Assembly (NCBI RefSeq): GCF_036898095.1
Contig: NC_090729.1
Location: forward strand, 70,160,613 to 70,224,612
DNA from: Palaemon carinicauda
Taxonomy: Eukaryota; Arthropoda; Malacostraca; Decapoda; Palaemonidae
Length of the DNA: 64,000 bases
Direction of reading: 5' to 3'
The notes beneath the pieces were generated by a model. The model was not told where the DNA came from. It saw only the letters and a list, made by a program, of their open reading frames with translations, and searched no databases. Shown here piece after piece: positions 1 to 13,848 of the stretch. Positions within the stretch are counted from its first letter, which is position 1, and each line of letters starts with the position of its first letter. Made by a program: the position numbers and the translations under genes.

Positions 1-1593
1 TCTACTGGATGAGTAATAAAAAAAGATGGATAACTAAAGCCCTCACACTCGACTGGTTCGTGAACTGCTTTATCCCACAGGTGAAGCTGTACCTTGCAGA
101 GAATGGGCTGGCCTTTAAGGTTCTCCTCTTGATGGACTGTGCAGACAGACATGCAATGGATCTGCATTATGACGGGGTCCAAGTTGAGTTCCTGCCCCTC
201 AACACCACTTCCCTCATACAACCAATGGATCAGGGGGTCATTCGGGCCTTCAAGGCCCTTTACATGAGGTCCACGATGGAGGGCCTCATGTCCTCCATCG
301 ATGAAGATGACGAGGACTAAAGCCTCAAGAGATATTGGCGGGAATACAACAATGCAACGTGCCTGGCCAACATTCAGAAAGCTCTTAATGAGATGAAACA
401 GCAAACATTGAATGCAAGTTGGAGAAAATTGTGGCCAGATGTTCATGACTATGAGGGCTTTACACCAGACGAAGTTCACCACTCCACCGTAGATAAGGCT
501 GTGAGACTGGCACGGTTAGTAGCCAACGAAGGTTTCCCTGACATGACGACGGATGACGTCAACTCACTGATCAAGTGCCACTTGGAGCCCCTAACCGACG
601 AGGACCTTGTCAAATGACAAGATCAGCGAGTAAGGAAGAAGAAGAGGCAGCCAATGTCGGCGGCGTTGACGACGAAGCTGAAGAACGTGGCCTTACCTTG
701 GACAACCTGCAAGAGCTCTGCAACAAAAGGCGCAGGAAATCGATGATAATACGGTCAGACCCATCGCATTTAGTAACCGTATTGATGGTGTAATGGCGTT
801 GTACAAGAGCATCTTAGCTCAGATGAAAAAACGTCAACAACTTCCCATCACGATGTTCCTAGTGCGCCAAAAACCTTCTGTAGAAGCATCAGATACTCCT
901 CCTGCTGCCTCTCCAGCTTCCCACGGAGCCACTACGCCGCCTCCTGCAGTTTCTCCAGCTCTATTGGAAGCTGTCGTTGATGATCCACCGCCTCTATCAA
1001 CTGACGATGAGGCGTCACCTCAGGAGCAGTAAAGCTCTCATTAACCTGTGCAGTAAATCATCTTCATCACCTCTATCATACTGCACAGGTGTTTCATCGT
1101 CATTTATCAAGATCATCATCATTTATCAAGATCATTGTCATTGTTAGAGGTGAGTTACGTATCTTGTTATAAGAATAAAAGAGCTCTAAAAACACATCTA
1201 CAGTATATACACGTACACTATTTATATCTACGTGTGTATGTACATGTACACTTGCACTCTATTTATATTATTTATGTGTAAATGTACATACAGTATACAT
1301 AATGTATTGAATACTGTATTTATATTACAGTATTTATACAGGACAGAATTTTATTTTATGTACTGGATAATTTTTACTGTATTATCAATATTTATTTATA
1401 TGATTCTTTATTGTTTTAATGATAACATATGCATTTATACGGTTAATATACACTTATTGTTATTATATATACATGTACATGTACACAAAAAAATGTACTT
1501 ATTCCAAAAATATGGAGGGAACCTACTTCGCCGTTTTTCACCTATCGCGGTTGGTTCTGGTCCCCATTAACCACGATAGGTGAGGGATTACTG
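1..1593 (+). pseudogene. Tigger/pogo-type DNA transposon, 3' half, broken transposase
   Basis: The translation from position 9 matches the C-terminal half of the intact Tigger transposase at 21464-23326 (minus strand), including the FIPQV, LLLMD and TTSLIQPMDQGVIRAFKALY blocks. The last two hold the second and third catalytic aspartates of the DDE_1/DDD triad. The reading frame is broken: a TAA at 318-320 follows an Asp/Glu run, a frameshift lies at about 612-618, and a second lies at about 740-750. The conserved tail (RQQLPITMF) ends near 870, and the frame ends with TAA at 1030-1032. Downstream, the sequence to 1593 ends in a terminal inverted repeat reading (reverse strand) CAGTAATCCCTCACCTATCG, followed by a TA at 1594-1595. 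The left part lies outside the window. The copy is inactive. Confidence 0.88.
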
Positions 1594-1596
1594 TAT

Positions 1597-1613
1597 GTAT
1601 ATATATATACATA

Positions 1614-1701
<88 letters not shown>
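1597..1701. repeat. (TA)n microsatellite
   Basis: A nearly pure TA/AT tract with a few TG interruptions begins directly after the 3' TA target site of the Tigger remnant. No coding value. Confidence 0.95.
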
Positions 1702-1704
<3 letters not shown>

Positions 1705-1724
1705 TATATATGTACTCTGAAGTA

Positions 1725-1869
1725 TCAAATAAAAGTACTGGGGGGAAAAATCTCTTTATTTAATAAAAGTACTGATGGAATAAAAGTACTGGGTGGAAAA
1801 AATCTCAAAATTTAATAAAAGTACTGGATTGAATAAAAGTACTGCCCGGAAAAAAAACTCGAAATTTAA
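1725..1869 (+). repeat. Short tandem array with AATAAAAGTACTGG unit
   Basis: Five or more imperfect copies of a unit containing AATAAAAGTACTGG are separated by GGAAAAAATCTC-like spacers. The array resumes at 3899-3930 on the other side of the piggyBac-like element. That element was therefore inserted inside the array, at a TTAA. Confidence 0.8.
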
Positions 1870-3898
1870 CCCTGGACAGGTATCGTTCTTGGACACCCCT
1901 ATTTAGGTATTTAGGGGTCGAGCTCGACCCCGACTCCAAAAAATATTCAGGAAAAATTTAGTTATGCATCAATCTGTATTGTTTGACTTGCTAAAAATAC
2001 TTCAAAGAATGCTAAAAACTACTGAAAATATAAATGATACCCATCTACAAAATAACTATTTATTGGAAATATATTAAAAATTTAAGTATACAAAAAAAGA
2101 GACGACATAAATATTCACAAAAAATAGAAATATACATATACACATAAATCCCTTTAGGGACACCTTCTTAGATGGCAAAGCAACAGAGTGTAATTGCTGT
2201 AAATGAGTTGGACCCATAGAAGTCAGGATCTGAAATGAGAAAAACAAGGTAATTTTTTTTGGCCAAAAAACTAGTCCAAGTTTCACTAATTTTTTTTGGT
2301 ACCTAAATGAAATAGGAAGAGGCTAATTTCTTTATAGAATAAACTCATATTATCCTAGAACAGAAATACATAATAAAATGTGCACTAAGATGTAATTTAC
2401 TGTTATATTAGGGGCAAAATCTAAAGGTCATTTTTTGACGGCCTTGTTTCACAATGTAAATTTCTTATGAAAATCATTGTATCTCCTATAAAATATGATA
2501 TTTATGCATTAAAATATACCAAAATATTACAAATTCTATACAGAACAAGAAAATATAGAGATATGCCAACTTACCTTTCGGGTATGTCAACAAAATGGCC
2601 GCAGACTGCAACAACTCATACAGCCCAATCTACCACTTGAAATGGAGAATGGGTGTGTAAATTTCAAGGTGTTATTTATTTATCTAATTATTAGTGAATT
2701 GGAATAAAACTGATATGATGGCTTTCTGGAAGTTTGACAATTATTTCTATCATATAAAATTTAAATTCTTTGAAATAAATTTTAGATAAAAAATGGGTGA
2801 TATCTATTTTGTAAAGATTAAAATTTCAGTATTTATACAAACAAGTAGTAAAAAAAGAAAGTTTCATGATTTAACCTAGCTATAACTATCAGGTACAGTT
2901 CAGATACAAGACAGTTTGAAGCTATAGACAAACAGGCTTCCTGCTCCTCAAACAAGTGGTGTTTGTCATGTGGTCAGTCTTAGGTGGGCAGCTATGACAG
3001 TGAGTCCTTTCAGGAAGCTTGATGTGACCAACACAAAGTTGATACCATACTTACAGCAAGAGAAAATAGAATTAGTAACTAATAAAAGTAAAAGGATATC
3101 AAATAGCAATCGGTAGCCAATCAAAGTAAAATTAAATCAAAATAAGAAACTGCTGACCAATAAAAAGTAAAATATCAAATTATTATATATACATAAACTA
3201 TGATCTATAATAATAATAATAATAATACACTATATAAATCAATTTCAAGTACCTAATACACATAAGAAAAATATTTACAAATACGAAGGAGAAATTATCA
3301 GAGAAATAAATATCAAACACATGAGGTTACAAGCTCCATATTATCATCAACATCTCTTTTTAACCCCATTCGAAGTGTGTTGATGACATCCATGCTGAGG
3401 GAATACTGCCTGCTGGCCATTATTGAAGATAAATTCAAAATAAATAGAAAAAAATCAGAAATTTGCAAAATATAAAAAAAATTCAGAAATTAGCATTTGC
3501 AGGAAAATGGACCTCATGGCTATATACAGTATGGCATCTAAGCCAAAACCAATGTCATGCAAGTGGTAGAAACACCATCCACCCACACTTTCCAACTATA
3601 AAGAACCAAACAAGTATCAACACTGTTCGACAATTTATAATTATGTAATAACTTTGCTGTTTGATCACTTACCCCTATTTAGGTATTTCAGGGTCGAGGT
3701 CGACCCCTGGAGGGGTAAAAAACGGGGAAGGAGGGAAGTTAGACGAAAATCAGTCCTAAAGCAGACAATGGCATGTAGACTAGTCACCCCTTGCAGGTCG
3801 ATCACTTCCATGTTCGAGACAGCTGATGATTTTTGGGGAAAAAACAGGTTTTGAACATGCTGTAGGGGTCGCGTACGACCCATCATACCTGTCCAGGG
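1870..3898. mobile_element. piggyBac-like non-autonomous element with TTAA target site
   Basis: The ends are CCCTGGACAGG (1870) and its complement CCTGTCCAGGG (ending 3898). Each is flanked by TTAA (1866-1869 and 3899-3902), as in piggyBac-type transposition. A subterminal inverted block reads CCTATTTAGGTATTT, followed by GGGGTCGAGCTCGACCCC on the left and a related block at about 3672-3705 on the right. No transposase frame is present, so it is non-autonomous. A second family member lies at 51705-59371, and internal sequence around 2560-2660 matches 58765-58880. Between its ends the element is AT-rich and without recognisable genes. Confidence 0.75.
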
Positions 3899-3930
3899 TT
3901 AAAAGTACTGGATGGAATTAAAGTACTGAC

Positions 3931-4455
3931 TGGAAAATAACTATTAAAATGAATATATACGCTTCATTATATTTGACAATGTTTACGATACACACGACAG
4001 GAAAAACTGCAAAAAAACACGTACTTCCGGTTTTCGTCGATTTCTTGAAGGGCGAGTCTACAATAGTATTGCACATTCTTTCGCTTCATTTTTTCTAATT
4101 ATATGATAGTTTTACTTGCTGCCCAAAAATTTACGACGTTCAATTCAGGACGCAGATATGATTTATTTATTTTATTATTATTATTATTAGTTTTATTTAT
4201 TTTTTTATATATTATTATTGCGCTCGCCATGAATAGCGAGTGGGCCTACGATTGTACTCGCCAACGACAAATTCAACTCAGCAGTGTCCAAGGCTAGGCG
4301 AGCCCAATATCCCAAAATCCTGAAACTGCCCCCACCCCCAGAAAGAACAGAAAGAAAAAAAGCTATTTATTACTGTAAAAAAACTTTCACCAGGTAAAAT
4401 TCACTCAGTATTATAATTTATTTATCTTGAAAACAGGATATCTAATTTATTTTTT
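3931..4455. other. AT-rich intergenic/intronic stretch, nothing recognised
   Basis: I see no gene, splice pair or repeat family here beyond a short ATT/TTA-rich run near 4155-4220 that precedes the long TA array. Confidence 0.4.
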
Positions 4456-5258
<803 letters not shown>

Positions 5259-6684
5259 AAGTAGGCGCTGAATGTATTTTCAGCTGAAGGCAATTTAGGA
5301 GAGCGCATACTCACGAGCACCTTTGTTGACCTGTAAGGGAATGCAAAAAATTAATTATTACACAAAAATGGTGTTTGAGCTTACCTTATGTTATCTAGTA
5401 TTTGGTAACACCAAATTTGTTCTCCTTAGCTGCCTTAAGCCGTCGGGGAACACTTTCAATGAGGTGCTGACAAATCTCTGGTTCGATACTGTTCCAAGCA
5501 GCAAGGATGGCAGCCTTAAGTTTGTCGATCGTGGAGCAGTCAACTTTCTGCAATCGTTGTTTAATGATTGACCACAGATTTTCAATGGGACTAAAGTCAG
5601 GGGAATTAGGGGGCCAGTCACTTAAAAGCTCCACACCACAATCCTGCAACCAGTTCTTTATCAATGCCGTTGTGTGGCAGCGTGCGCCGTCTTGCTGAAG
5701 GATTGAAGCACCTGTTTTCTCAAAACTTCCCTCTAAAAACTCATTCAGTACGACGTAATAAATATGCTGGTTCACTCTTTCATTATTTTCAAAAATACAC
5801 AATTCTCCAACTCCCTCATAGCCCATAGAACCCCATACCATCAAAGTTTTAGGGAACTTTTCACGAGGACGAATAAGTTTTTCACTGTATTTATTGTAGC
5901 GTGGACTTCGCCAAACTTTCGTCGAGGTGCTTGCCGAACAATGAAATGTCGATTCGTCAGTGAACAACACTTGTTTCCAGTCATTAACGTCCCATTTACC
6001 AAACTTATCAAAAAACAACTTTCGTTTCTTAATATGGGCGTCAGTTAGCAAGCTCTTCTTAGGCGCCACAACACTCTTGAATCCTAACTTTACAGACAAG
6101 TACGTCTGTAAAGTACGTACTTTACAATTTCCTAAAATTTCAGGATGTTTTTCCCGGAATTGATGAGCACTGATCGAAGGATTAAGCTCTGCTTCACGTC
6201 TCAGAAGCGAAATAGATCGTTCAGATAACAAGGGGGGTCTCCCACACTTCCTGGCAGGGAGGGGTACCTCTTTCCTTCCTGAAGCCTTGTATCTCGCAAC
6301 AATGTTCTGGACGGTTCGTTCCTTTACATCCGTCTGGCGAACGATTTCAGCAGTACTTAAACCTAATTCAAAGCATTGAATGACTCTTACACGATCATCC
6401 CTTGAAGTATACGCACCCACCATTACAAATAAAGGAACAGGGGGGGGGGGGGCAACACTTTGAGAAAAACCAGTCCAGACAGGAGCACATGCAGCACAAA
6501 CTGACTTCTACCACGGCTAATGAGCTACTAGTGTGTTACTGTTTCCTCGATCTAGACCGCAGTGGAAACAAGGAAAAGGTGCCAATTAATCATTTTTTTC
6601 TCGGGGAAAGTTCTGTGACGGATATAGAGGATTCCCTAAAACGGGGAAAAAATTTCTCCCTGAAAAGACATTCAGCGCCCGGTG
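5259..6684 (-). mobile_element. Tc1/mariner-superfamily element, apparently complete
   Basis: Imperfect inverted repeats mark the ends. On the left GGCGCTGAATGTATTTTCAG starts at 5264. On the right the reverse strand reads GGCGCTGAATGTCTTTTCAG ending at 6679. Each is preceded by five non-matching bases and then TA, the target site of the superfamily. One uninterrupted transposase frame lies between. The host DNA on both sides is TA microsatellite, a natural target because it is all TA dinucleotides. Confidence 0.85.
5395..6423 (-). CDS. Tc1/mariner transposase, 342 aa, intact
   Basis: This is a cut-and-paste DDE transposase acting on the inverted repeats of its own element. Residues about 1-110 form two helix-turn-helix units (RVIQCFELGLSTAEIV, then RKCGRPPLLSERS with a GRPP hook between them). 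The catalytic core follows. The first Asp is in VLFTDEST, the second in LQQDGARCHTT, and the Glu is in DFSPIENLW. I count 35 residues between the second Asp and the Glu, one more than the usual Tc1 DD34E and compatible with a DD35E group. Length is normal for the family. There is no stop or frameshift, so it may be young. ATG is at 6421-6423 on the reverse strand, and the stop lies 136 bp inside the left end of the element. Assignment below superfamily is uncertain. Confidence 0.9.
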   Translation of the reverse strand: MVGAYTSRDDRVRVIQCFELGLSTAEIVRQTDVKERTVQNIVARYKASGRKEVPLPARKCGRPPLLSERSISLLRREAELNPSISAHQFREKHPEILGNCKVRTLQTYLSVKLGFKSVVAPKKSLLTDAHIKKRKLFFDKFGKWDVNDWKQVLFTDESTFHCSASTSTKVWRSPRYNKYSEKLIRPREKFPKTLMVWGSMGYEGVGELCIFENNERVNQHIYYVVLNEFLEGSFEKTGASILQQDGARCHTTALIKNWLQDCGVELLSDWPPNSPDFSPIENLWSIIKQRLQKVDCSTIDKLKAAILAAWNSIEPEICQHLIESVPRRLKAAKENKFGVTKY

Positions 6685-6694
6685 TATATATATG

Positions 6695-6753
<59 letters not shown>
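6685..6753. repeat. (TA)n microsatellite, right part of the array split by the Tc1/mariner element
   Basis: A pure TA tract with one TATG unit. It continues the array that ends at 5258. Confidence 0.93.
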
Positions 6754-8367
<1,614 letters not shown>

Positions 8368-8394
8368 CCAGTTGCTTTAATGTTACTTTTCTTA

Positions 8395-8593
8395 AAATAT
8401 TTCATTTTAATTGTTCATTACTTCTCATATAATTTATTTATTTCCTCTCCTCACCGGGCTATTTTTCCTGTTGAGGCCTTTGGCTTGTAGCATCCTGCTT
8501 TTCCAACTGGGGTTGTAGCTTAGCTATTAATGATAATGATACTATAATGATGATAATACTGTAATAATAATAATAATAATAATGATAATATTT
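8395..8593 (+). mobile_element. Second LINE-A 3' end with TAA/TGATAA tail
   Basis: The sequence CCTCACCGGGCTATTTTTCC, then TAGCATCCTGCTTTTCCAACT, then GGGTTGTAGCTTAGC repeats the LINE-A 3' end at 8065-8145. It finishes in a (TAA)n tail near 8565-8590. It carries no coding part and is a severely 5'-truncated copy. Confidence 0.82.
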
Positions 8594-8923
8594 GTGTACC
8601 TTGTGAGGTTCATTATTAGTTCCCAAAGGATATTTTGGGGACCCTCTGTCTTTTGCTATTTATCTTTTGGTTTCCCTTTCCAGCTGTCCATCAAGCTTCA
8701 GTGTTCTTCTCTCTGTTTTAAACCTTTTTCTTTTTTTTTTTTTCTTTTTTTTTTATTAATGTTATACCTGTGTGACATGGTTGTCCCTATGAAATTCCTA
8801 GAAGTATATTATATCATTATTTGTTGTAAATGGTTATTAACATTTAATTAAAATACTGTAGTTATTTTTATTTTCTAGCACAGATTTTCTGTTGGGGTAT
8901 GCTTAGACTATTTTTATTTTTAG

Positions 8924-9118
8924 GTGGTAAATGATCTTCCTGCCACTGTTCTACATCAAGGACTCCCAGAAGTATTATTTGATAACTACTCAAGTGATGA
9001 TCCAGACTCATCGAATGTAATCACTTCTCCCAAGGAAGAACTTGGTCCCCAGAATGATCTAGGTATTGTGGAAAACTATTATGATGCAGAGGATCCAGTG
9101 CAGCGAGATTGTATAGAG
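8924..9118 (+). CDS. NBR1-like gene, candidate exon A (65 codons)
   Basis: An acceptor (T-rich tract then TAG) ends at 8923 and a donor GTCAGT starts at 9119. The open frame between is phase 0 at both ends. It encodes an acidic, Ser/Asp-rich segment with VNDLPATVLHQGLP, SSDDPDSS and IVENYYDAEDPVQ, which looks like a disordered linker rather than transposon protein. It is in phase with exon B if exon B starts at 44262. Assignment to the same gene as the downstream exons rests on strand, phase and composition. The segment alone does not identify the protein. Confidence 0.58.
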
Positions 9119-10031
9119 GTCAGTATTTTTTCTGATTTAATTTTGAAGTTTTTTATTATACTAATTTTAATGTTTGAAGATGTTAAACAACTTCAAGATT
9201 TTTTTCTTTTTCTTTTTTAATTTTTGAAGTACTGTATCATATTTGATGGCCTATAGGATGCACTTTTATCCCAAAATTTTGGTTATAAAACTCTGCCTGT
9301 ATCTTATACATCGTATGTGAATTTTAAAACCTCCTGTAGGCCTAGGCTAATCTTTTCTGACGCTCACTAACCCAGTTTACGCTCATTACTTTTACCTGCC
9401 CTAAACTCCATGCATCCTTGTTTATTTCCCTTGCTGCTATTATTGTATTATTACTGGTGCTTTAAAGATGGATTTGTAAAAAATTAAAGGAATAAAATCT
9501 AAAATGCTATAACTTGTGTTTATTTATTAAATCTACTGATCAGCACTCTGACTTGCAAGTATTGCCATCTGTGGCTAAGAATAAGTGCTGGCTGCCAGAT
9601 GTATGACCCAATTTTGTACGACCTACGACATTTTGATTTGATTAGAAAACTTGTATGACTTTTTAGTCCATATGTACAACCTCTTCAATGAATTGTTCAT
9701 TTTCTAATGATTGTACAATTTGAAACCTTTTACAACAATTGATTGAAAAGTACGGCATCTGGCAACGTTCATTGTTGCCAGCTCCTCATGTTTACTCCAA
9801 TGTTTAAGTATAGAGGCAGAGTGCTTTATAGACTGCTTGTGTTTTTTTCATATCCAATGTTTTATTATTGTGATTGCTTTGCATGCCTATACTAAGAGCT
9901 TGCTTATTTCCTGCTATTGAGATTTCTTGTGTATGCTTATTGCTTGTCTGTATTGCAAAGTTGCTTTTATTGTTTTTTTTTAAATATCATTACTAATATT
10001 ATTACTACTGCTATTGTTGTTATTATAACTT
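9119..10031 (+). other. Start of 35-kb intron, host sequence
   Basis: AT-rich intron sequence lies between the donor of exon A and the BEL/Pao insertion. Near 9588 GCTGCCAGATG and near 9757 CGGCATCTGGCAAC form a short inverted pair about 180 bp apart. This could be the ends of a small MITE, but I cannot define target sites. Nothing else is recognised. Confidence 0.4.
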
Positions 10032-10659
10032 AAAAGAAAATAATCGTAATTAACAAAAGGAACCTATTTTAGAACCAAACTTCAGAAACCAACCTGTTTG
10101 AGCTAAGGTTAAGACATATAGATTCTATTCTCTATTACATGTTAACAAAAACAGAAAATATACTTAGCAAATTTGACTTTCCAAATTGGTGGCTCCTTGG
10201 AATATATGAAGTATGGTACCTTCTTGTAATTTAAATCACTTAATTTAACTTTTGTAGAGAGAGCACTGCCTTTCGAGTGGAGGTTGGAAAACTACTGACA
10301 CTGAGGGAAAAATACTTTCCCCATTTCATTTTTTCCGCGCTACCGCACACTACTAGGCTAGTTTTTTGTAAGAGCTAAACGGTAACAATCAATTATTTAC
10401 GACCGCACAACTCTACTAGTAATTTAATTCACGGCATCTCTCCAATATTTACGCTAATTATTTATACTGTACTATTATTTATAGTATTCAATCACTATTA
10501 CTTATTTATTTATTAATTATTTATTTTTTTAGTTTAAAAAGAACGAAATATACTTTACAATGCTTAATTAATTTGATTAGAATTTCGCCTCTATTATTTA
10601 CTAAACAAGTTTGACACACATTTTCATGCCAACCCTGAAATTTATTTTATTTTACAACA
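10032..10659 (-). repeat. BEL/Pao 3' LTR
   Basis: This is near-identical in sequence order to 36929-37466 plus 43924-44007. Shared landmarks are AATCGTAATTAACAAAAGGA, GTGGAGGTTGGAAAACTACT, CCGCGCTACCGCACACTACT and CATGCCAACCCTGAAATTT. It contains the undisturbed version of the DIRS 2 insertion site at about 10575-10590. The internal flank on the right (10660-10669, reverse strand TAACGGGAAT) is a weak purine tract. Confidence 0.82.
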
Positions 10660-11325
10660 CATTCCCGTTAGAGTATTGCTATATAGACCACTGCAATGAT
10701 CCCAAAGTACTTACAGTAGGGTCCCGAATTAAGCGTGTTCGAATTACACGATTCCCCTTTTCCGCGATCGCTATTTTTCAAAAATAAATTTTCTGTATCT
10801 GCGAGGCTGTTCAAAGTTCGCGAGTCAAGCACTACAAAATGTATCAAATCTATTGTCTATTTAAGTATATTGGTAGCCCTAAATACGGTGATTTATAATA
10901 AATGTTACAAAACAAAATTAACATTACATTTCATTAACATAATTTCATAATGAATAGCCTATTTAAGGATAAAATTCCACATCAACAATGAAATCAACTG
11001 TTAACTGTGCGAGTCCAGCTGACAAAATGTAAACAGAAATGTGGTTACGTTCTCGGCAATCTTTATCTTTCTCCAACCTTACGATAATTGTAATGGTAGT
11101 GTTAATGATGGTATATTAAAGCATTATTTTTGTTTAGTACAGTATATTTAAAAGCCTTATTTTTCCCTCTGGGCGTTCAAGGTTTTCACGAGTAGACTGG
11201 GTTCGTTTATCGGCAGTGAATAGCCTAAACCTCGGTAACAAGTCGTCAATATTTTGTCATATTTTAAACAGTATACATTTGATTTGCAAACATTGGTTTT
11301 GTAGAGTAGACGGTAAAATAAAATC

Positions 11326-11326
<1 letters not shown>

Positions 11327-11389
<63 letters not shown>

Positions 11390-11396
11390 ATGGCAG

Positions 11397-11459
<63 letters not shown>
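11327..11459. repeat. (GA)n spacer (TC)n inverted microsatellite pair
   Basis: About 29 AG units are followed by ATTTGATGGCAGAAAT and then about 30 CT units. The two arms are perfectly complementary, giving a potential stem of roughly 58 bp. Confidence 0.95.
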
Positions 11460-11463
<4 letters not shown>

Positions 11464-11600
11464 AGAAATAAAACCATAGTTCACATATGGCAACTTGAGT
11501 TTAAGAATGAAATTAACATGAATATTGTTAGTTGTGGCGATCAATTCCTCGCTTCAGGGGGTACACGAAACAAAAACACGACATTCAATTACAACAGCTG

Positions 11601-11604
<4 letters not shown>

Positions 11605-11664
<60 letters not shown>
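11605..11664. repeat. (TC)n microsatellite
   Basis: About 30 uninterrupted TC units inside the Tigger-family non-autonomous element. Confidence 0.95.
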
Positions 11665-11670
<6 letters not shown>

Positions 11671-12116
11671 CAATACTTACAAATAGATGAAGAAACCAAA
11701 ATCGGTTTTCTTGAAGTGTCAATTAAATACAAAACGAAAAAATTATACCGTGTATACATCCATTTCAATCATAGCTTAAAATACGGTAACCGATTTCGTC
11801 CGCAAACCACTATTTTTTAGGAAACACCATTCTATTCCAGAAAATTTTTACTCTTTAAATGTCAATTGCGCTATAATAAAACATGTACTTATGTTGTTAA
11901 ATTTCTGGTGTGTTTTAAAAATCGAGTATTGCTAACTTATTTTTGTTTTACTTTTGGCTGTGATCACATCAGCTGATGTCTAGCTCCGCGCGAATACAAT
12001 AACAAAGAATTGTTTACACCATTTCTTAACTTATTCAAACCATCTATACAGTTAATATTACATAAACACCAATGTGTTATAACCTATCATATTTATTGTT
12101 TAGTACTTTAAAACCA

Positions 12117-12118
<2 letters not shown>

Positions 12119-12180
<62 letters not shown>
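12119..12180. repeat. (TC)n microsatellite
   Basis: About 30 uninterrupted TC units in the same element. Confidence 0.95.
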
Positions 12181-12183
<3 letters not shown>

Positions 12184-13439
12184 GAACGTTGTAGCGGTAA
12201 CCTAATTGTTCGGTGACTTTAAAAATAGGCCTAGTACTTTCTTCTTTTACCTTTTTTGCATATGGATCCATAATTGAGGTGGGTACAAGTTGACTTATAA
12301 CTGAAGTTAGGAAAAGTATTTTGGATATGGAAAGGACAATTATCTTTCGTAACAGTTTAGAACTATCGTAAGTTATCACTCTGTCATTAGCGGCAGTTTG
12401 CTATTGTGGATTAAACGCATAAGGAAAAAAAAATTTCCAGCTTTGCTACGAATTTAGGAATTTATATGGATACGGTAAGTAAAATATTTGTAATAACATA
12501 ATGTTTACTAAATGTTTGTAATATCATTAGTTATGACTTAGATCATGTGTGTTTAATGCATTCGTTTGTTTATTATGATCGAAGATGGAGCGTAAACAAA
12601 TGGAAGGTTTCCGTTTCAGGCGGCATCATAAAGAAAAACATTTCATAAATGGCATTCATTTCATTTATTTGAAAGTTCTAATAAAAAATAATTAGAACAT
12701 TGGTAATAACAAATTCAACATATAATCTATACTTGGTAAAATTGCTGTTAATTCAAAAACACAGATGTATAAATGCGTCTGTTTCTTTGTTGTGATCAGA
12801 GATAAACGTAAACAAAACATTGGTTGTCGTTTTCTATTGTGCTTTTTAGCGTGTTTAGGAAACGCATGATATAAAATCGCCTTTATTTTGATAATTCTGG
12901 ATTTTCAATCATACAACAAGCTAGTCTATAGAGTGATAGTTTTGCTATTCACCAGTTGTATTATACAATAGATATGACAAACATTAAAATTTGTCTGTAT
13001 TTTGGGTTGTGTTATAACGGGAAATATATGGTGTTTACACCTATCCTGGTTGTAATTTTAACCATTTTTCAAGTTATTAGAACTTTAAAGTTTATTAAAT
13101 GTTTTATTTATTTACAGGAACAATTTCATATTATAAAGAAATACAGTATAGTACAAAGAAAGTATTGGAAATGGGTAGTAAACACATTTGAATAGGCAAA
13201 TTGCTGGTTGCCATGGCCGCAATGGAATTATTTCTGTTAGTTGTGTGTTTCGAAATTCACGATTTTCCATTTACACGAGGTCATTAATCGACCAAATTCT
13301 CGCATAATTCGGGACCCTACTGTACTTTATAATTCCTAGTATATTAACATTTATTATAATATTTACATTATTTAATGGTTATCTCAATTTATGGATAACT
13401 ATTTCTTATCTTTTCTCACTTCTTAAAAGAAGTAAGAGT

Positions 13440-13800
13440 AGCATTTTAAATCCCTACTGCAACAGTGTAGCATTTTAATTATGAATATTTATTAATACTG
13501 CTTTTTAAATCCTCACTGCAACAGAGTAGCATTTTAATTATGAATATTTATTAATACTACTTTTTAAATCCTCACTGAAACAGTGTAGCAATTTAATTAT
13601 GAATATGTATTAATACTACTTTTTAAATCCTCACTGAAACAGTGTAGCAATTTAATTATGAATATTTATTAATACTACTATTTAAATCCTCACTGAAACA
13701 GTGTAGCATTTTAATTATGAATATTTATTAATACTACTTTTTAAATCCTCACTGCAACAGTGTAGCATTTTAATTATGAATATTTATTAATAATACTTAT
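13440..13800. repeat. 59-60 bp tandem repeat, about six copies
   Basis: The unit contains AAATCCTCACTGAAACAGTG, TAGCATTTTAATTATGAATA and TTTATTAATACTACTTTT. Copy starts fall near 13449, 13508, 13567, 13626, 13686 and 13745. It lies between the integrase C-terminus and the 3' end of the BEL/Pao element. Copies differ at single bases only. Confidence 0.93.
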
Positions 13801-13848
13801 TTATTACTAATATATTTATTACTAATATTTACAAATATATACATTGCC

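Larger units (their letters stand above)
10714..13322. mobile_element. Tigger-family non-autonomous element, 2.6 kb
   Basis: Terminal repeats CAGTAGGGTCCCGAATTA occur at 10714 and, inverted, ending at 13322. TA flanks both sides (10712-10713 and 13323-13324). No transposase frame is present. Internal sequence near 12780-12890 (GATCAGAGATAAACGTAAAC, GTTTAGGAAACGCATGATAT) is the reverse complement of 20640-20735 in the autonomous Tigger, which supports a family link. It lies in the BEL/Pao element just inside the 3' LTR. It holds four long GA/TC tracts. Confidence 0.8.

Noticed and set aside
9588..9771. Possible small MITE with CTGCCAGATG/CATCTGGCAA ends
   Set aside because: A short inverted pair only. 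No convincing target duplication and no second copy in the window.
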